A DNA stretch of 26,922 nt from Flammeovirgaceae bacterium UBA2371 (lineage in GTDB: Bacteria > Bacteroidota > Bacteroidia > Cytophagales > Cyclobacteriaceae), in NCBI GenBank assembly GCA_002345965.1, contig DDTF01000005.1, forward strand, positions 10,287 through 37,208. Direction: 5' to 3'. Shown in pieces: positions 16,568 through 25,132 of this stretch. Made by a program: the position numbers and the translations under genes. The notes under the pieces were generated by a model. That model was not told the DNA's origin and searched no databases. It was given only the letters and a program-made list of their open reading frames with translations. The number at the start of each line of letters is the position of its first letter. Position 1 is the first letter of the stretch.

Positions 16568-17665
16568 CTACCAAAAATCAGGTTTAACGGATGAGGAATT
16601 TTTATACGGAAATCTGCAATCTTCTCTGATAGAATCCATAGGCAAGAGTTTATAAGGGATGTCCTCCTTATCGATAAAAATAGATTTGGTTTTAACAGCT
16701 GATACTGTAAACAAACCAAAGATTTCTGCTGACGGATCATTTATACACTTCAAGTTCCCTTTTATCTTGGCTGATGTGGGTTGAAACAAACTGGACCCTC
16801 CTTCTTTCTGTACTTTTACCAATCTCCAATAATCGTAAACTTCCTTGGAAATACTTGCCTGCTGAATTTCCACACGATACTTGCTATGGAATAACTGCCT
16901 TGTGGCTGGCACGTAAGCCACTTTGTATCTTGATACTTTTCCTCCAAAGAAATCAACGTCTGCTACTTCGGGCGACCTGCTGTACTCTGTTACCCAGCAA
17001 GCACAACATTCACATGGGCCCACCTGCGTTACCACTCCGTTGATTACTCGATACCCGCTGCAAGGACGTGGATCTGGAATTCTTCCCGCTTCTCCAGCAT
17101 TTATCATTCTTTTTTCGGGAAACGTTAGTACTTCGTAAAGCCCTGTCCAACTCCATCGCACATAGTCAACATTCTCAGATAGACTTGCGTCAATGAATAT
17201 ATTAAAGCCCGCATTGTTTTCAGGATTGGTGGGATCAGTATCTACTTTATCTTCAAACTCAAAATACACATTATTGATTTCATCGACTGGTCTCAGTATG
17301 TCAGGTTTTGACTCGTATATCTTCCCATCAAAGGCTTCAATTCTCAAATAATAACTTTTCCCATATTCTGCTTTGAAACCTGGATCGGAAACAAAAATGC
17401 CGGGTACATCATCCTTCATCCTTATCTTATTTCCTTGCTCATCAATTATGTAAACAAATGCCCCTGTCACCGCTGGCCTTTTCTCCAAATCATTGGTAAC
17501 TCCAACTGATCTAAACAAATTGACAACGTAGGGCCCTTCTGTATTGATAATGCCACCATCTACTACAATTACTCCCTCTTCAGAATTCACTTTCAAACTG
17601 ATTGGGTCAATGCACGAGCCTATCAGAAAGAAAAGAATGAATCCGAAAATTGAATATATTCTCAT
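16568..17665 (-). CDS. DUF4249 family lipoprotein
   Basis: 365 residues, ATG start. A lipobox (FLIGSC, Cys18) marks an outer-membrane lipoprotein. DUF4249 is recognised from the N-terminal VVDGGIINTEGPYVVNLFRS, the beta-sandwich with YYLRIEAFDGKIYES, and a cysteine-rich segment in mid-protein (DPRPCSG, then GPCECCACW) with a late C-terminal cysteine (EDCRFPY). The family is nearly always encoded next to a TonB-dependent receptor in Bacteroidota, and here the receptor stop lies four bases upstream. By analogy it may act as a surface partner of the receptor; the ligand is unknown. Confidence 0.9.
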   Translation of the reverse strand: MRIYSIFGFILFFLIGSCIDPISLKVNSEEGVIVVDGGIINTEGPYVVNLFRSVGVTNDLEKRPAVTGAFVYIIDEQGNKIRMKDDVPGIFVSDPGFKAEYGKSYYLRIEAFDGKIYESKPDILRPVDEINNVYFEFEDKVDTDPTNPENNAGFNIFIDASLSENVDYVRWSWTGLYEVLTFPEKRMINAGEAGRIPDPRPCSGYRVINGVVTQVGPCECCACWVTEYSRSPEVADVDFFGGKVSRYKVAYVPATRQLFHSKYRVEIQQASISKEVYDYWRLVKVQKEGGSSLFQPTSAKIKGNLKCINDPSAEIFGLFTVSAVKTKSIFIDKEDIPYKLLPMDSIREDCRFPYKNSSSVKPDFW

Positions 17666-17669
17666 CTAC

Positions 17670-20366
17670 TTAAAATTTAAATGTGTAAGAAACAGATGGG
17701 ATTGCTGTTCCGATAATTGCCATTTGGTAGGGCCTTAAAATGCCTCCTCCATTATCAGCAAAAAATATGGTATAAGGATTTTTTCTTGCATAAACATTGT
17801 AGACAGAAATCGTCCAGGTACCATCCCAGAATTTTTTCCTTTTGTGATTGCCTTCAATAATAAACGCCAAATCCAATCGATGGTAATCAGGAATACGATA
17901 CTGATTGCGAAATGAAAAATTAGCCACCGGTACATTGTCTATCAAATAAGCACTGGTGGGTGCAGAAATCGGACGACCCGTATGATAGGTAAAGTTGCTG
18001 GAGAAAAAGTAACGCTTGGAGATATTATATTTCCAATTAAAATTAAATACATGAGGCTGATCAAAATTGGAGGGGTACTGTTCTCCGTCATTAATGCTTT
18101 CTGACGAGCTGCTGCCTTTGGTTTCCCTGAGTGACCGGGAGTAAGTATAATTTAAAGTACCATTCAATCTTCCTTTATTCTTAACGACAGAAAGTTCAAA
18201 GCCGTAAGCAAGTCCATTGCCTCGAAGTAAGTCTGTTTCCAGATGATCATTGAGAATCAACTGAGCTCCATCCTTAAAATCAAGGAGGTCATAAATATTC
18301 TTGTAGTAGAATTCTACAAAGGTTTCATACATTTTTTCTTTGAAATCCTTAAAAAACCCTATTGACAATTGATCCGCATACTGCGGCTGGAAATAGAAAT
18401 TACTTGGCTGCCAAATATCAATGGGCGCTACGGCAGCTGAATTGGAAATCAAATGCGTGTATTGATAAATGCGATTGTATCCTGCCTTGATGGATGAATT
18501 TGGTGTGAAGGAATAACGTAAACTTAGTCTGGGCTCAATGCCAGAATAACTCTTTATTTTATCACCTTTCTCAAAATAAATTGTATCTACTATGTTGTTT
18601 ACCTCCTTTGGCAAAGCAGGATCGTATTGATAAACTTTTGCAGCACCAAAGGCGCTATACATTGAGTAGCGCACTCCCAAATCAATGTTAAAGCGCTCAT
18701 GAATTTGAAAGCTTTCGCTTAGGTACAATGCACTCTCTAACGTATTTTGTTTATCCAACTGTTTAGCAACAACCTGTGATTCATCAGAATAAGGCTGAAT
18801 GGAGCCAGGATTGTATTGATAAAAAATTGAGCTTCCCCCAAATGCAATTTTGTGATTTCCGAAATTGTAATTAAAGTCTGCTTTTAGGGTGGGATAAGTT
18901 ACTCCGAAATCCAACAGGTATGCATCTCCCGGATTTTCATCCTCAACCGTATACGCATAGTTCCCAACACCAGCAGTAAGTGTTGCCCCCAGCTTCTCAT
19001 TAAATGTATGATCCAGACGAAATACACCCATTCTATTTTGCCACCTGTATACCGTGTCGGTAGGCAATCCAAATTTATCTTTGCTCAGGTATCCTGTAAA
19101 CTGAAGCTTTGTGTTTTTGCCGAGCAAGTGACTAAGTTTCAACGATGCATCGTAGAATGACACAGAACTGTTTTGGATATCCTGATAGTTGGTCTTCACC
19201 TGACGCAACAACCAGTCGGAGTAAGAAGAACGCAAGGAAACGATTACCGATGTTTTATCTTTAATGATTGGTCCGCCAATTGTAAAATTGCTGGACACAA
19301 TTCCTAAACCTCCATTGCCTTCCCATTTTTGAAAGTTCCCCTCCTTTACACTGATACCCAAAACAGAAGAAACGCGCCCACCGTACTCAGCGGGGATTCC
19401 CCCTCTATAAAAACTAACTTCTTTTAAGGCGTCTGAATTGAAGGCTGAGAAAAATCCAAAGACGTGTGAAATATTAAAAACATTAATCCCATCATACAGG
19501 ACCAGATTTTGATCTACTCCGCCACCTCTTACATTAAATCCTGTAGCTACCTCTCCTACTGAAGTAACGCCCGGTAAAGTTTGTACCTGCCTGATCAAAT
19601 CCACCTGCCCCATAAAAGATGGCATCCGTTTTATTTCCGCCAGCTTAATGGTAGTTTGACCACCCCTGTTACCCATTACATTGGAAAAAGCTTTATCCGT
19701 TACCACAAGCTCTTCCAGCAACGTAGGCGTTTCATCCAGTTCAACATCAATTGTTCCTCCCTGATAGGCTTTAACTACAAAAACTTTTTCTTCATAGTTA
19801 AAATAGCGAAAGCTCAATACATGCTCACCCGAAGGCACAGTTACACTAAACATTCCCTCGGTATCTGTAGTTACTCCCTGATCAAGATCCTGAACAATTA
19901 CGGAGGCGCCCACCAGCGGTTCACGACCCTTAACATCCTTTACAACTCCTTTTATTGTTAACTCTTTTGGTTGTGGTAATGACGGATCGCCAATCATCAG
20001 GGATTGAATTTTTTTACGCTCCTTAGTAGCTGTGACCAACAACCGGTCTCTTAATATGGATTGTGATGGATCTTTAATTAAGACAATGGCGTAGTTGCTC
20101 ACTATCTGATATTCAAAATTTCTGCTTCTGAAAACATCCTCAAGAAAATACTCAAGCGATTTATCATTGTAATCATTTTCAAGCCGGGTATCCGCAATCC
20201 ACTCAGGAAGGTAGAAGAACTTTATCGGATGGGCGCTTTCTAATTCCTCAAAATAGGTTGACAAAAGTTTTCCCTTCTCCGCACCATTCAGTTTTTTCTC
20301 CAGAATGTTTTGAGCGGATGACGCAAATCCAATGAATACAAGTAAGAGGAGTAAAAGTCTTTTCAA
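17670..20366 (-). CDS. TonB-dependent outer-membrane receptor with STN and carboxypeptidase-regulatory-like domains
   Basis: 898 residues from the TTG at 20366. The frame stays open to a TTG at 20405, but the inner TTG gives a clean signal peptide (MKRLLLLLLVFIGFASSAQ) and lies about 30 bases after a good promoter. After the signal comes an STN-type domain (about 20-100; FEELESAHPIKFFYLPEW, then YAIVLIKD), a CarboxypepD_reg-like domain (about 137-212; LTIKGVVKDVKGREPLVGAS), then a plug (RQVQTLPGV, FNVRGGGVDQNLVLYDGI, YGGRVSSVLGISVKEG) and a 22-strand-type barrel ending VSYTFKF. It should import a ligand across the outer membrane using TonB energy. No FecI/FecR regulators are nearby although an STN domain is present. 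It is first in the operon with DUF4249 and the MG2-like protein. Confidence 0.93.
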   Translation of the reverse strand: MKRLLLLLLVFIGFASSAQNILEKKLNGAEKGKLLSTYFEELESAHPIKFFYLPEWIADTRLENDYNDKSLEYFLEDVFRSRNFEYQIVSNYAIVLIKDPSQSILRDRLLVTATKERKKIQSLMIGDPSLPQPKELTIKGVVKDVKGREPLVGASVIVQDLDQGVTTDTEGMFSVTVPSGEHVLSFRYFNYEEKVFVVKAYQGGTIDVELDETPTLLEELVVTDKAFSNVMGNRGGQTTIKLAEIKRMPSFMGQVDLIRQVQTLPGVTSVGEVATGFNVRGGGVDQNLVLYDGINVFNISHVFGFFSAFNSDALKEVSFYRGGIPAEYGGRVSSVLGISVKEGNFQKWEGNGGLGIVSSNFTIGGPIIKDKTSVIVSLRSSYSDWLLRQVKTNYQDIQNSSVSFYDASLKLSHLLGKNTKLQFTGYLSKDKFGLPTDTVYRWQNRMGVFRLDHTFNEKLGATLTAGVGNYAYTVEDENPGDAYLLDFGVTYPTLKADFNYNFGNHKIAFGGSSIFYQYNPGSIQPYSDESQVVAKQLDKQNTLESALYLSESFQIHERFNIDLGVRYSMYSAFGAAKVYQYDPALPKEVNNIVDTIYFEKGDKIKSYSGIEPRLSLRYSFTPNSSIKAGYNRIYQYTHLISNSAAVAPIDIWQPSNFYFQPQYADQLSIGFFKDFKEKMYETFVEFYYKNIYDLLDFKDGAQLILNDHLETDLLRGNGLAYGFELSVVKNKGRLNGTLNYTYSRSLRETKGSSSSESINDGEQYPSNFDQPHVFNFNWKYNISKRYFFSSNFTYHTGRPISAPTSAYLIDNVPVANFSFRNQYRIPDYHRLDLAFIIEGNHKRKKFWDGTWTISVYNVYARKNPYTIFFADNGGGILRPYQMAIIGTAIPSVSYTFKF

Positions 20367-20402
20367 ATACAGGCTTGATATCAGGTAAAAAAATAGCGAA
20401 CG

Positions 20403-20431
20403 CAAATTACAGCAATTTGCAACATTTCAAA
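20403..20431 (-). promoter_or_regulatory. Putative promoter (TTTG-N18-TAATTTG) for the TonB receptor operon
   Basis: On the minus strand TTTG (20431-20428) is followed after 18 bases by TAATTTG (20409-20403), one base short of the TAnnTTTG consensus. It lies between the mnmD stop and the receptor and predicts a start of transcription about 30 bases before the TTG at 20366. Confidence 0.55.
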
Positions 20432-20441
20432 TAGTAATACC

Positions 20442-21122
20442 CTATTTTGGAATCCTACTTGCTCGCACCATTTCCTTCTTACCCGGAGGCCCGTGGAGAA
20501 CTTCAATCTCAACTTGCAGGCTCTTCAAATCTCTTTTAAACTGACCGCTTGCACAGTAGGTAACCAAAACCCCTCCTGTCTTTATCGCCCATATTACGTT
20601 AGACAATACTGATGCCGACCACATGTCTGGCTGCGTTTTAGGAGCAAAAGCATCAAAATAAACAATGTCATAAGTACTTTTTTCTAGCATAGTAGCCTGG
20701 ACACTGTTGTGCATCTTTCGAAGCGTGAAATCGGTGGACATACTTGAAGTCTCGTTCCAGGCGGCTTTGTGCAGGGCTGAAAAAATGCTGGCAGCGTTGC
20801 TGGTTTCCACAAAATCCGGATAATTCAGTTCCATTGCCATCTCACCTGGCAATGGAAAAGCTTCTACCGCATCATACATTATTGATATGCCATGAGACTT
20901 CTCGTCAATCATGGTCAGAAAGGCATTGAGACCCGTCCCAAAACCTACCTCCAGAATTTTTAAGCAGGAAGGTTTATGTTTCTCGATATAGAAATGAAGC
21001 CCATTTTGAATAAAAACATGCTTTGACTCCTGTACGGCTCCATGGATAGAGTGATACGTTTCATTAAGCTCCACGTGCCTTATCGTATGGGAGCCATCCG
21101 AAGTCTTTAACAATTGCAGCAC
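20442..21122 (-). CDS. mnmD: tRNA (mnm5s2U34) methyltransferase MnmD-type
   Basis: 226 residues from a GTG start at 21122; no upstream in-frame ATG fits. MnmD uses S-adenosylmethionine to complete mnm5(s2)U at position 34 of certain tRNAs. The SAM-binding motif ILEVGFGTGLNAF (56-68) and the catalytic-region block YFDAFAPKTQPDMW identify the family, as do the N-terminal DGSHTIRH and the TYCASGQFKRDL strand. It corresponds to the methyltransferase half of E. coli MnmC; the FAD-dependent oxidase half is absent, as in many bacteria. It lies ten bases downstream of ispF and is probably in the same transcript with the M16 peptidase. Confidence 0.92.
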   Translation of the reverse strand: MLQLLKTSDGSHTIRHVELNETYHSIHGAVQESKHVFIQNGLHFYIEKHKPSCLKILEVGFGTGLNAFLTMIDEKSHGISIMYDAVEAFPLPGEMAMELNYPDFVETSNAASIFSALHKAAWNETSSMSTDFTLRKMHNSVQATMLEKSTYDIVYFDAFAPKTQPDMWSASVLSNVIWAIKTGGVLVTYCASGQFKRDLKSLQVEIEVLHGPPGKKEMVRASRIPK

Positions 21123-21132
21123 TGTGACTTTT

Positions 21133-21612
21133 TTAGTCTTTCCTTAATAAAACGACAGCATAAGCATTTACGCCCTCTTCCCTGCCTACGTATCCTAATC
21201 GTTCGTTGGTAGTGGCCTTGATGGAAATTTGCTCTTCAGAGATTTCCATCAAAGAACTAAGCACCTTCTTCATCTCAGGGAGGTGAGGATTGATTTTAGG
21301 TTTTTCCAAAGTAAGTGTGCAATCGAGATTTTCAATTTGCCAGTCTTTTTCTTTAATCATCTTTATTACTTCCTGAAGAAAAAATCTGCTCTGCATCCCT
21401 TTCCACCTGGGATCAGTATTTGAAAAATGAAAGCCAATATCACCAAGATTAGCAGCTCCCAGTATAGCATCACAAATTGCGTGGATAAGCACATCCGCAT
21501 CAGAGTGACCAACAGCACCTTTGCTGGATGGCAACTTTATACCCCCAAGCCAAAAGTCCCTTCCTTCTTCAAGCTGGTGTACATCAAATCCCATTCCCAC
21601 TCTCATTTTCAT
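21133..21612 (-). CDS. ispF: 2-C-methyl-D-erythritol 2,4-cyclodiphosphate synthase IspF
   Basis: 159 residues, ATG start. IspF cyclises CDP-ME 2-phosphate to MEcPP in the non-mevalonate isoprenoid route. Metal ligands Asp10, His12 and His44 are present in GFDVHQLEEG and HSDADVLIHAICDAI. FHFSNTDPRWKG and the C-terminal KATTNERLGYVGREEG complete the signature; Asn in place of the commoner Thr in KATT(T/N)E is a mild variant. It shows the organism makes isoprenoids by the MEP route. Six bases separate it from the M16 gene upstream and ten from mnmD downstream. Confidence 0.97.
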   Translation of the reverse strand: MKMRVGMGFDVHQLEEGRDFWLGGIKLPSSKGAVGHSDADVLIHAICDAILGAANLGDIGFHFSNTDPRWKGMQSRFFLQEVIKMIKEKDWQIENLDCTLTLEKPKINPHLPEMKKVLSSLMEISEEQISIKATTNERLGYVGREEGVNAYAVVLLRKD

Positions 21613-21618
21613 CGGCTG

Positions 21619-22857
21619 CTATTTATTGGCATAATAATATAAGACAGATGCGTTTTCATCCTTCAAAATCTGTCTGCCCAATCGGTTAACATCATCCATA
21701 GTAACACGGTTGATTAAATCTTGCTCCCTGTTTACCAATCCCGGATCCCCAGACAATGTACTAAAAGCAAGGTTCATGGCACGGTTCAGGACTTCTACTT
21801 CACCAAATTCAAGAGTAGACAATGCCTGGTTTTTTACCTTTTCCAATTCATGTTCCTGTATACCTCTCTCTACAAATTCATACACCACATCATCCAATTG
21901 CTTTTCAGCTTCCTTCAGCTCTTGTCCCTCTTTCACCCGCCCATTGATTACAATTAATCCCGGATCAATGGTGCCCATTGTGAATGCAGACAAAGAGTTA
22001 AAAATTTGTTTTTCCTTCACCAATGTTTGATAGAGCCTACTGGAATCACCACGACCCAATACATCACTTACCAAATCTGCGGCATAAAAATCTTTATTAA
22101 ATCTTCCTGGCATGTGATACGCCTTGTACAAAGCTGAGGCTGGCACATCCATCTTTACCTCCAAAGTTCTTTTGGCAGTTTGAACAGGCTCGACCGGCAA
22201 ATTCCTGTTCTTTTTATTTCCAGCCGGAATAGGTCCAAACCACTTATCTGCTAAAACTTTAACATTTTCTGTTTTTACATTGCCCGCCACCACCAGGACG
22301 GCATTGGATGGGAGATAGTGCGTGTAAAAGAATGACTTCACATCATCCATGGTTGCATCCTCAATGTGTTTGATTTCCTTACCAATGGTTGCCCAACGAT
22401 AAGGATGCGCTTGATATGCCAATGGTCTCAACTTCAGCCACACATCGCCATAGGGCTGGTTCAAATAGCGTTGTTTAAATTCCTCAATAACTACTTTGCG
22501 TTGCACCTCCAATACCTGCGGATCGAAAGAGAGGCTAAGCATTCTGTCGCTCTCAAGCCAAAACCCTGTTTCAATATTATCGGCTGAAAGGGTGAGATAA
22601 TAGTTAGTGATGTCTGTGTTTGTAAACGCATTGTTTTCACCACCTACTCGTTGCAGGGGTTCATCATAGCTTGGGATATTTTTAGAGCCACCAAACATCA
22701 AATGCTCGAATAGATGAGCAAAACCTGTTTTATTACTTTGCTCGTCTCTCGAACCTACATCATAAAGAATGTTTAGTGCTGCTATTTGTACGGTAGGATC
22801 TTCATGGACCAGCACCCGGAGGCCATTATCTAGAGTAAAAGTGTCGAATGTGATCAT
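21619..22857 (-). CDS. M16 family zinc metallopeptidase
   Basis: 412 residues, ATG start. The inverted zinc motif HLFEH is at 48-52 (His48, His52 as ligands, Glu51 catalytic), with the distal glutamate in VVIEEFKQRYLNQPYG near residue 125. The second M16 half starts near residue 170 and carries the usual SAFTMG-type strand. Length is that of the bacterial processing-type M16B peptidases. No signal peptide is seen, so it appears cytoplasmic; many Bacteroidota encode M16 proteases in active/inactive pairs, but here only the active one is present. It heads a tight run with ispF and mnmD and has a -7 box at 22863-22870. Confidence 0.93.
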   Translation of the reverse strand: MITFDTFTLDNGLRVLVHEDPTVQIAALNILYDVGSRDEQSNKTGFAHLFEHLMFGGSKNIPSYDEPLQRVGGENNAFTNTDITNYYLTLSADNIETGFWLESDRMLSLSFDPQVLEVQRKVVIEEFKQRYLNQPYGDVWLKLRPLAYQAHPYRWATIGKEIKHIEDATMDDVKSFFYTHYLPSNAVLVVAGNVKTENVKVLADKWFGPIPAGNKKNRNLPVEPVQTAKRTLEVKMDVPASALYKAYHMPGRFNKDFYAADLVSDVLGRGDSSRLYQTLVKEKQIFNSLSAFTMGTIDPGLIVINGRVKEGQELKEAEKQLDDVVYEFVERGIQEHELEKVKNQALSTLEFGEVEVLNRAMNLAFSTLSGDPGLVNREQDLINRVTMDDVNRLGRQILKDENASVLYYYANK

Positions 22858-22862
22858 CGTTT

Positions 22863-22870
22863 CAAAAATA
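22863..22870 (-). promoter_or_regulatory. Putative -7 promoter box (TATTTTTG) for the M16-ispF-mnmD genes
   Basis: Exact TAnnTTTG on the minus strand ending five bases before the ATG at 22857, again implying an almost leaderless transcript. No convincing TTTG is found at the -33 distance. The rest of the 126-base divergent spacer (22858-22983) holds no clear box for the fused E1 gene on the plus strand. Confidence 0.5.
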
Positions 22871-22983
22871 GCCCCTCTTTTTGGATTGACCTATTTTAAC
22901 CCCAGGGCTTGAAGGATAAAATATCTAAAGGTTTATTCTTATAATCTGGCTATGATTAACTTGCCGAGCAATTTTCTTATCCT

Positions 22984-24963
22984 ATGCAATTCAATCGCAA
23001 AAAATATTCAGACAAAGTCCTAAAAGACCTCTTCGAAAGCCTTTTAAAACCTCGGCTTATTGAGGAGAAAATGCTCATTCTACTTCGCCAAAACAGAATC
23101 AGCAAATGGTTTAGCGGTATCGGGCAGGAAGCTATCGCTGTAGGCCTAACTAAAGCGCTTGAAAAAGAAGACTATATTCTCCCCATGCATAGAAACCTTG
23201 GCGTGTTCACTTCCAGAAACATGCCTTTTGATCGGTTGTTTTCTCAATGGCAAGGGACCTCGCATGGTTATACCAAAGGACGCGACCGCTCTTTTCACTT
23301 TGGTAACAATGAACACCATATTGTTGGGATGATTTCTCACTTAGGCCCTCAAAATGGTGTAGCCGATGGAATCGCATTGGCCGGCATGCTACTGAAAGAG
23401 AAAAAAGTTACAGCTGTATTCAATGGCGATGGAGGAACAAGCGAAGGCGATTTCCATGAGGCCATCAATGTGGCGGCAGTTTGGGACTTACCTGTCATTT
23501 TTGTGATTGAAAATAATGGCTATGGTCTTTCTACTCCCAGCAACGAGCAATTCCGCTGCAAGAATTTTGTGGACAAGGCCATTGGTTATGGAATAGAAGG
23601 GGTAAAGATTGACGGTAACAATATTCTTGAAGTATACGATACTGTAAAAACACTTGCAGAAAGTATTCGTAAAAAACCAAGACCGGTTTTATTGGAAGCA
23701 ATCACCTTCAGAATGCGGGGTCATGAAGAAGCATCCGGTACCAAATATGTACCTAAGAAGTTAATGGATGACTGGGCAAAGAAAGATCCGCTGGTTAATT
23801 ATCAAAATTATCTGATCAAGGAAGGCGTTATCGACTCCAAGTATGTAGATGACCTTACTAAAAAAATTAAAAGAGAAATTGAAGATGGATTGGCTGTAGC
23901 TTTTGCAAGCAAGCCTCCTGAGGTGAGTACAGAAATTGAGGTGAACGATTTGTTCAAAGCTTATTCACAAGTTCCTGTTGCGCCAAAATCCGGGAAGCAT
24001 TCAGAAAAAAGGTTTATCGATGCCATTTCAGACGGCTTGCGTCAAAGCATGGAAAGGCATCCAAACCTGGTATTAATGGGGCAGGACATTGCTGAATATG
24101 GAGGTGTATTCAAAATAACGGATGGGTTTGTAAATGCCTTTGGCAAAGCACGTGTCCGCAACACTCCCATTTGTGAATCTGCCATTGTGGGTGCTGGCTT
24201 AGGTCTTTCTATTAAAGGAATGAAGGCCATGGTAGAAATGCAGTTTGCCGATTTTGTAACAGAAGGATTTAATCAGATCGTAAACAACCTCGCCAAGTCT
24301 CACTGGCGTTGGGGTCAAAATGCGGATGTGGTAGTGCGCATGCCCACAGGGGCCGGAACAGCAGCAGGTCCGTTCCACAGCCAATCCAATGAAGCTTGGT
24401 TTTTCCATACTCCGGGATTAAAAATAGTTTATCCTTCCAACCCTTACGATGCAAAAGGATTGTTAAACGCAGCCATTGAAGATCCTAACCCCTATCTGTA
24501 TTTCGAACACAAACTTTTATACCGCTCCATTAAAGACAACATCCCTGACGATTACTACACTGTAGAGGTAGGAAAAGCCAGCGTGGTCACTGAAGGAAAT
24601 GATCTCTCCATCATCACCTATGGAATGGGGGTGCATTGGGCAAAAGAAATCATGCAATCACTTCCTTCAATAAGTGCAGAAATCATAGACCTCCGTACAT
24701 TGTTGCCATGGGACAAAGAGGCCGTGGAAGCTACGGTTAAAAAAACAAACCGGGCCCTTATTCTTCATGAAGATACATTGACAGGTGGGATTGGCGGTGA
24801 AATTTCAGCATGGATCAATGAACATTGTTTCAGTTACCTGGATGCTCCCGTGATGCGAGTTGCCAGTTTGGATACACCTATCCCATTTACAACCGCATTG
24901 GAAAACAACTTTCTGCCAAAGGGAAGATTGAAAAGAAAAATAGAGGAATTGGCACAATACTAA
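22984..24963 (+). CDS. Fused 2-oxoacid (branched-chain type) dehydrogenase E1 alpha/beta subunits
   Basis: 659 residues, ATG start. The first half (about 1-335) is an E1 alpha chain with the thiamine diphosphate motif GDGGTSEGDFHEA (148-160) closing at ENNGYGLSTPS (176-186). The second half (about 338-659) is an E1 beta chain, recognised from LVLMGQDIAEYGGVF, NTPICESAIVGAGLGLS and MQFADF, and ending PIPFTTALENNFLP. Both chains are normally separate genes; the single frame has no stop or shift at the junction, so this is a real fusion, common in Bacteroidota. It decarboxylates a 2-oxo acid and hands the acyl group to lipoyl-E2. Substrate (branched-chain or pyruvate) cannot be fixed from sequence; E2 and E3 are not adjacent. 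Confidence 0.93.
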   Translation: MQFNRKKYSDKVLKDLFESLLKPRLIEEKMLILLRQNRISKWFSGIGQEAIAVGLTKALEKEDYILPMHRNLGVFTSRNMPFDRLFSQWQGTSHGYTKGRDRSFHFGNNEHHIVGMISHLGPQNGVADGIALAGMLLKEKKVTAVFNGDGGTSEGDFHEAINVAAVWDLPVIFVIENNGYGLSTPSNEQFRCKNFVDKAIGYGIEGVKIDGNNILEVYDTVKTLAESIRKKPRPVLLEAITFRMRGHEEASGTKYVPKKLMDDWAKKDPLVNYQNYLIKEGVIDSKYVDDLTKKIKREIEDGLAVAFASKPPEVSTEIEVNDLFKAYSQVPVAPKSGKHSEKRFIDAISDGLRQSMERHPNLVLMGQDIAEYGGVFKITDGFVNAFGKARVRNTPICESAIVGAGLGLSIKGMKAMVEMQFADFVTEGFNQIVNNLAKSHWRWGQNADVVVRMPTGAGTAAGPFHSQSNEAWFFHTPGLKIVYPSNPYDAKGLLNAAIEDPNPYLYFEHKLLYRSIKDNIPDDYYTVEVGKASVVTEGNDLSIITYGMGVHWAKEIMQSLPSISAEIIDLRTLLPWDKEAVEATVKKTNRALILHEDTLTGGIGGEISAWINEHCFSYLDAPVMRVASLDTPIPFTTALENNFLPKGRLKRKIEELAQY

Positions 24964-25021
24964 ATTTTGTAAGGCCCCCTGCCGGAATTTCCAAGGATGT
25001 AAATCGTTATGTTAAAAATTA

Positions 25022-25060
25022 AGCTAAAAACAGCCCAAAAGATGGTTTTAGCTGCTTTTT
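25022..25060 (+). terminator. Intrinsic terminator after the fused E1 gene
   Basis: AGCTAAAA (25022-25029) pairs with TTTTAGCT (25046-25053), and a T-rich tail (GCTTTTTCTT) follows. It ends transcription from the plus-strand E1 gene about 60 bases after its stop. Confidence 0.65.
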
Positions 25061-25084
25061 CTTAACTTAGCCAGTTCAGCGCCA

Positions 25085-25093
25085 TACTTTTTG
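25085..25093 (+). promoter_or_regulatory. Putative -7-like box (TACTTTTTG) for the repeat-protein gene
   Basis: TA-CTT-TTTG has a three-base spacer in place of two, so it is an imperfect match to TAnnTTTG. It stands 40 bases ahead of the TTG chosen as start. No good TTTG lies at the -33 distance. Confidence 0.3.
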
Positions 25094-25132
25094 ATAGCCA
25101 GGAAGGGAAATACCGCATTTTATAAACAAGCT

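Noticed and set aside
19581..19961. 126-residue plus-strand ORF inside the TonB receptor
   Set aside because: Antisense to the well-supported plug region of the receptor, with no promoter or recognisable domain.
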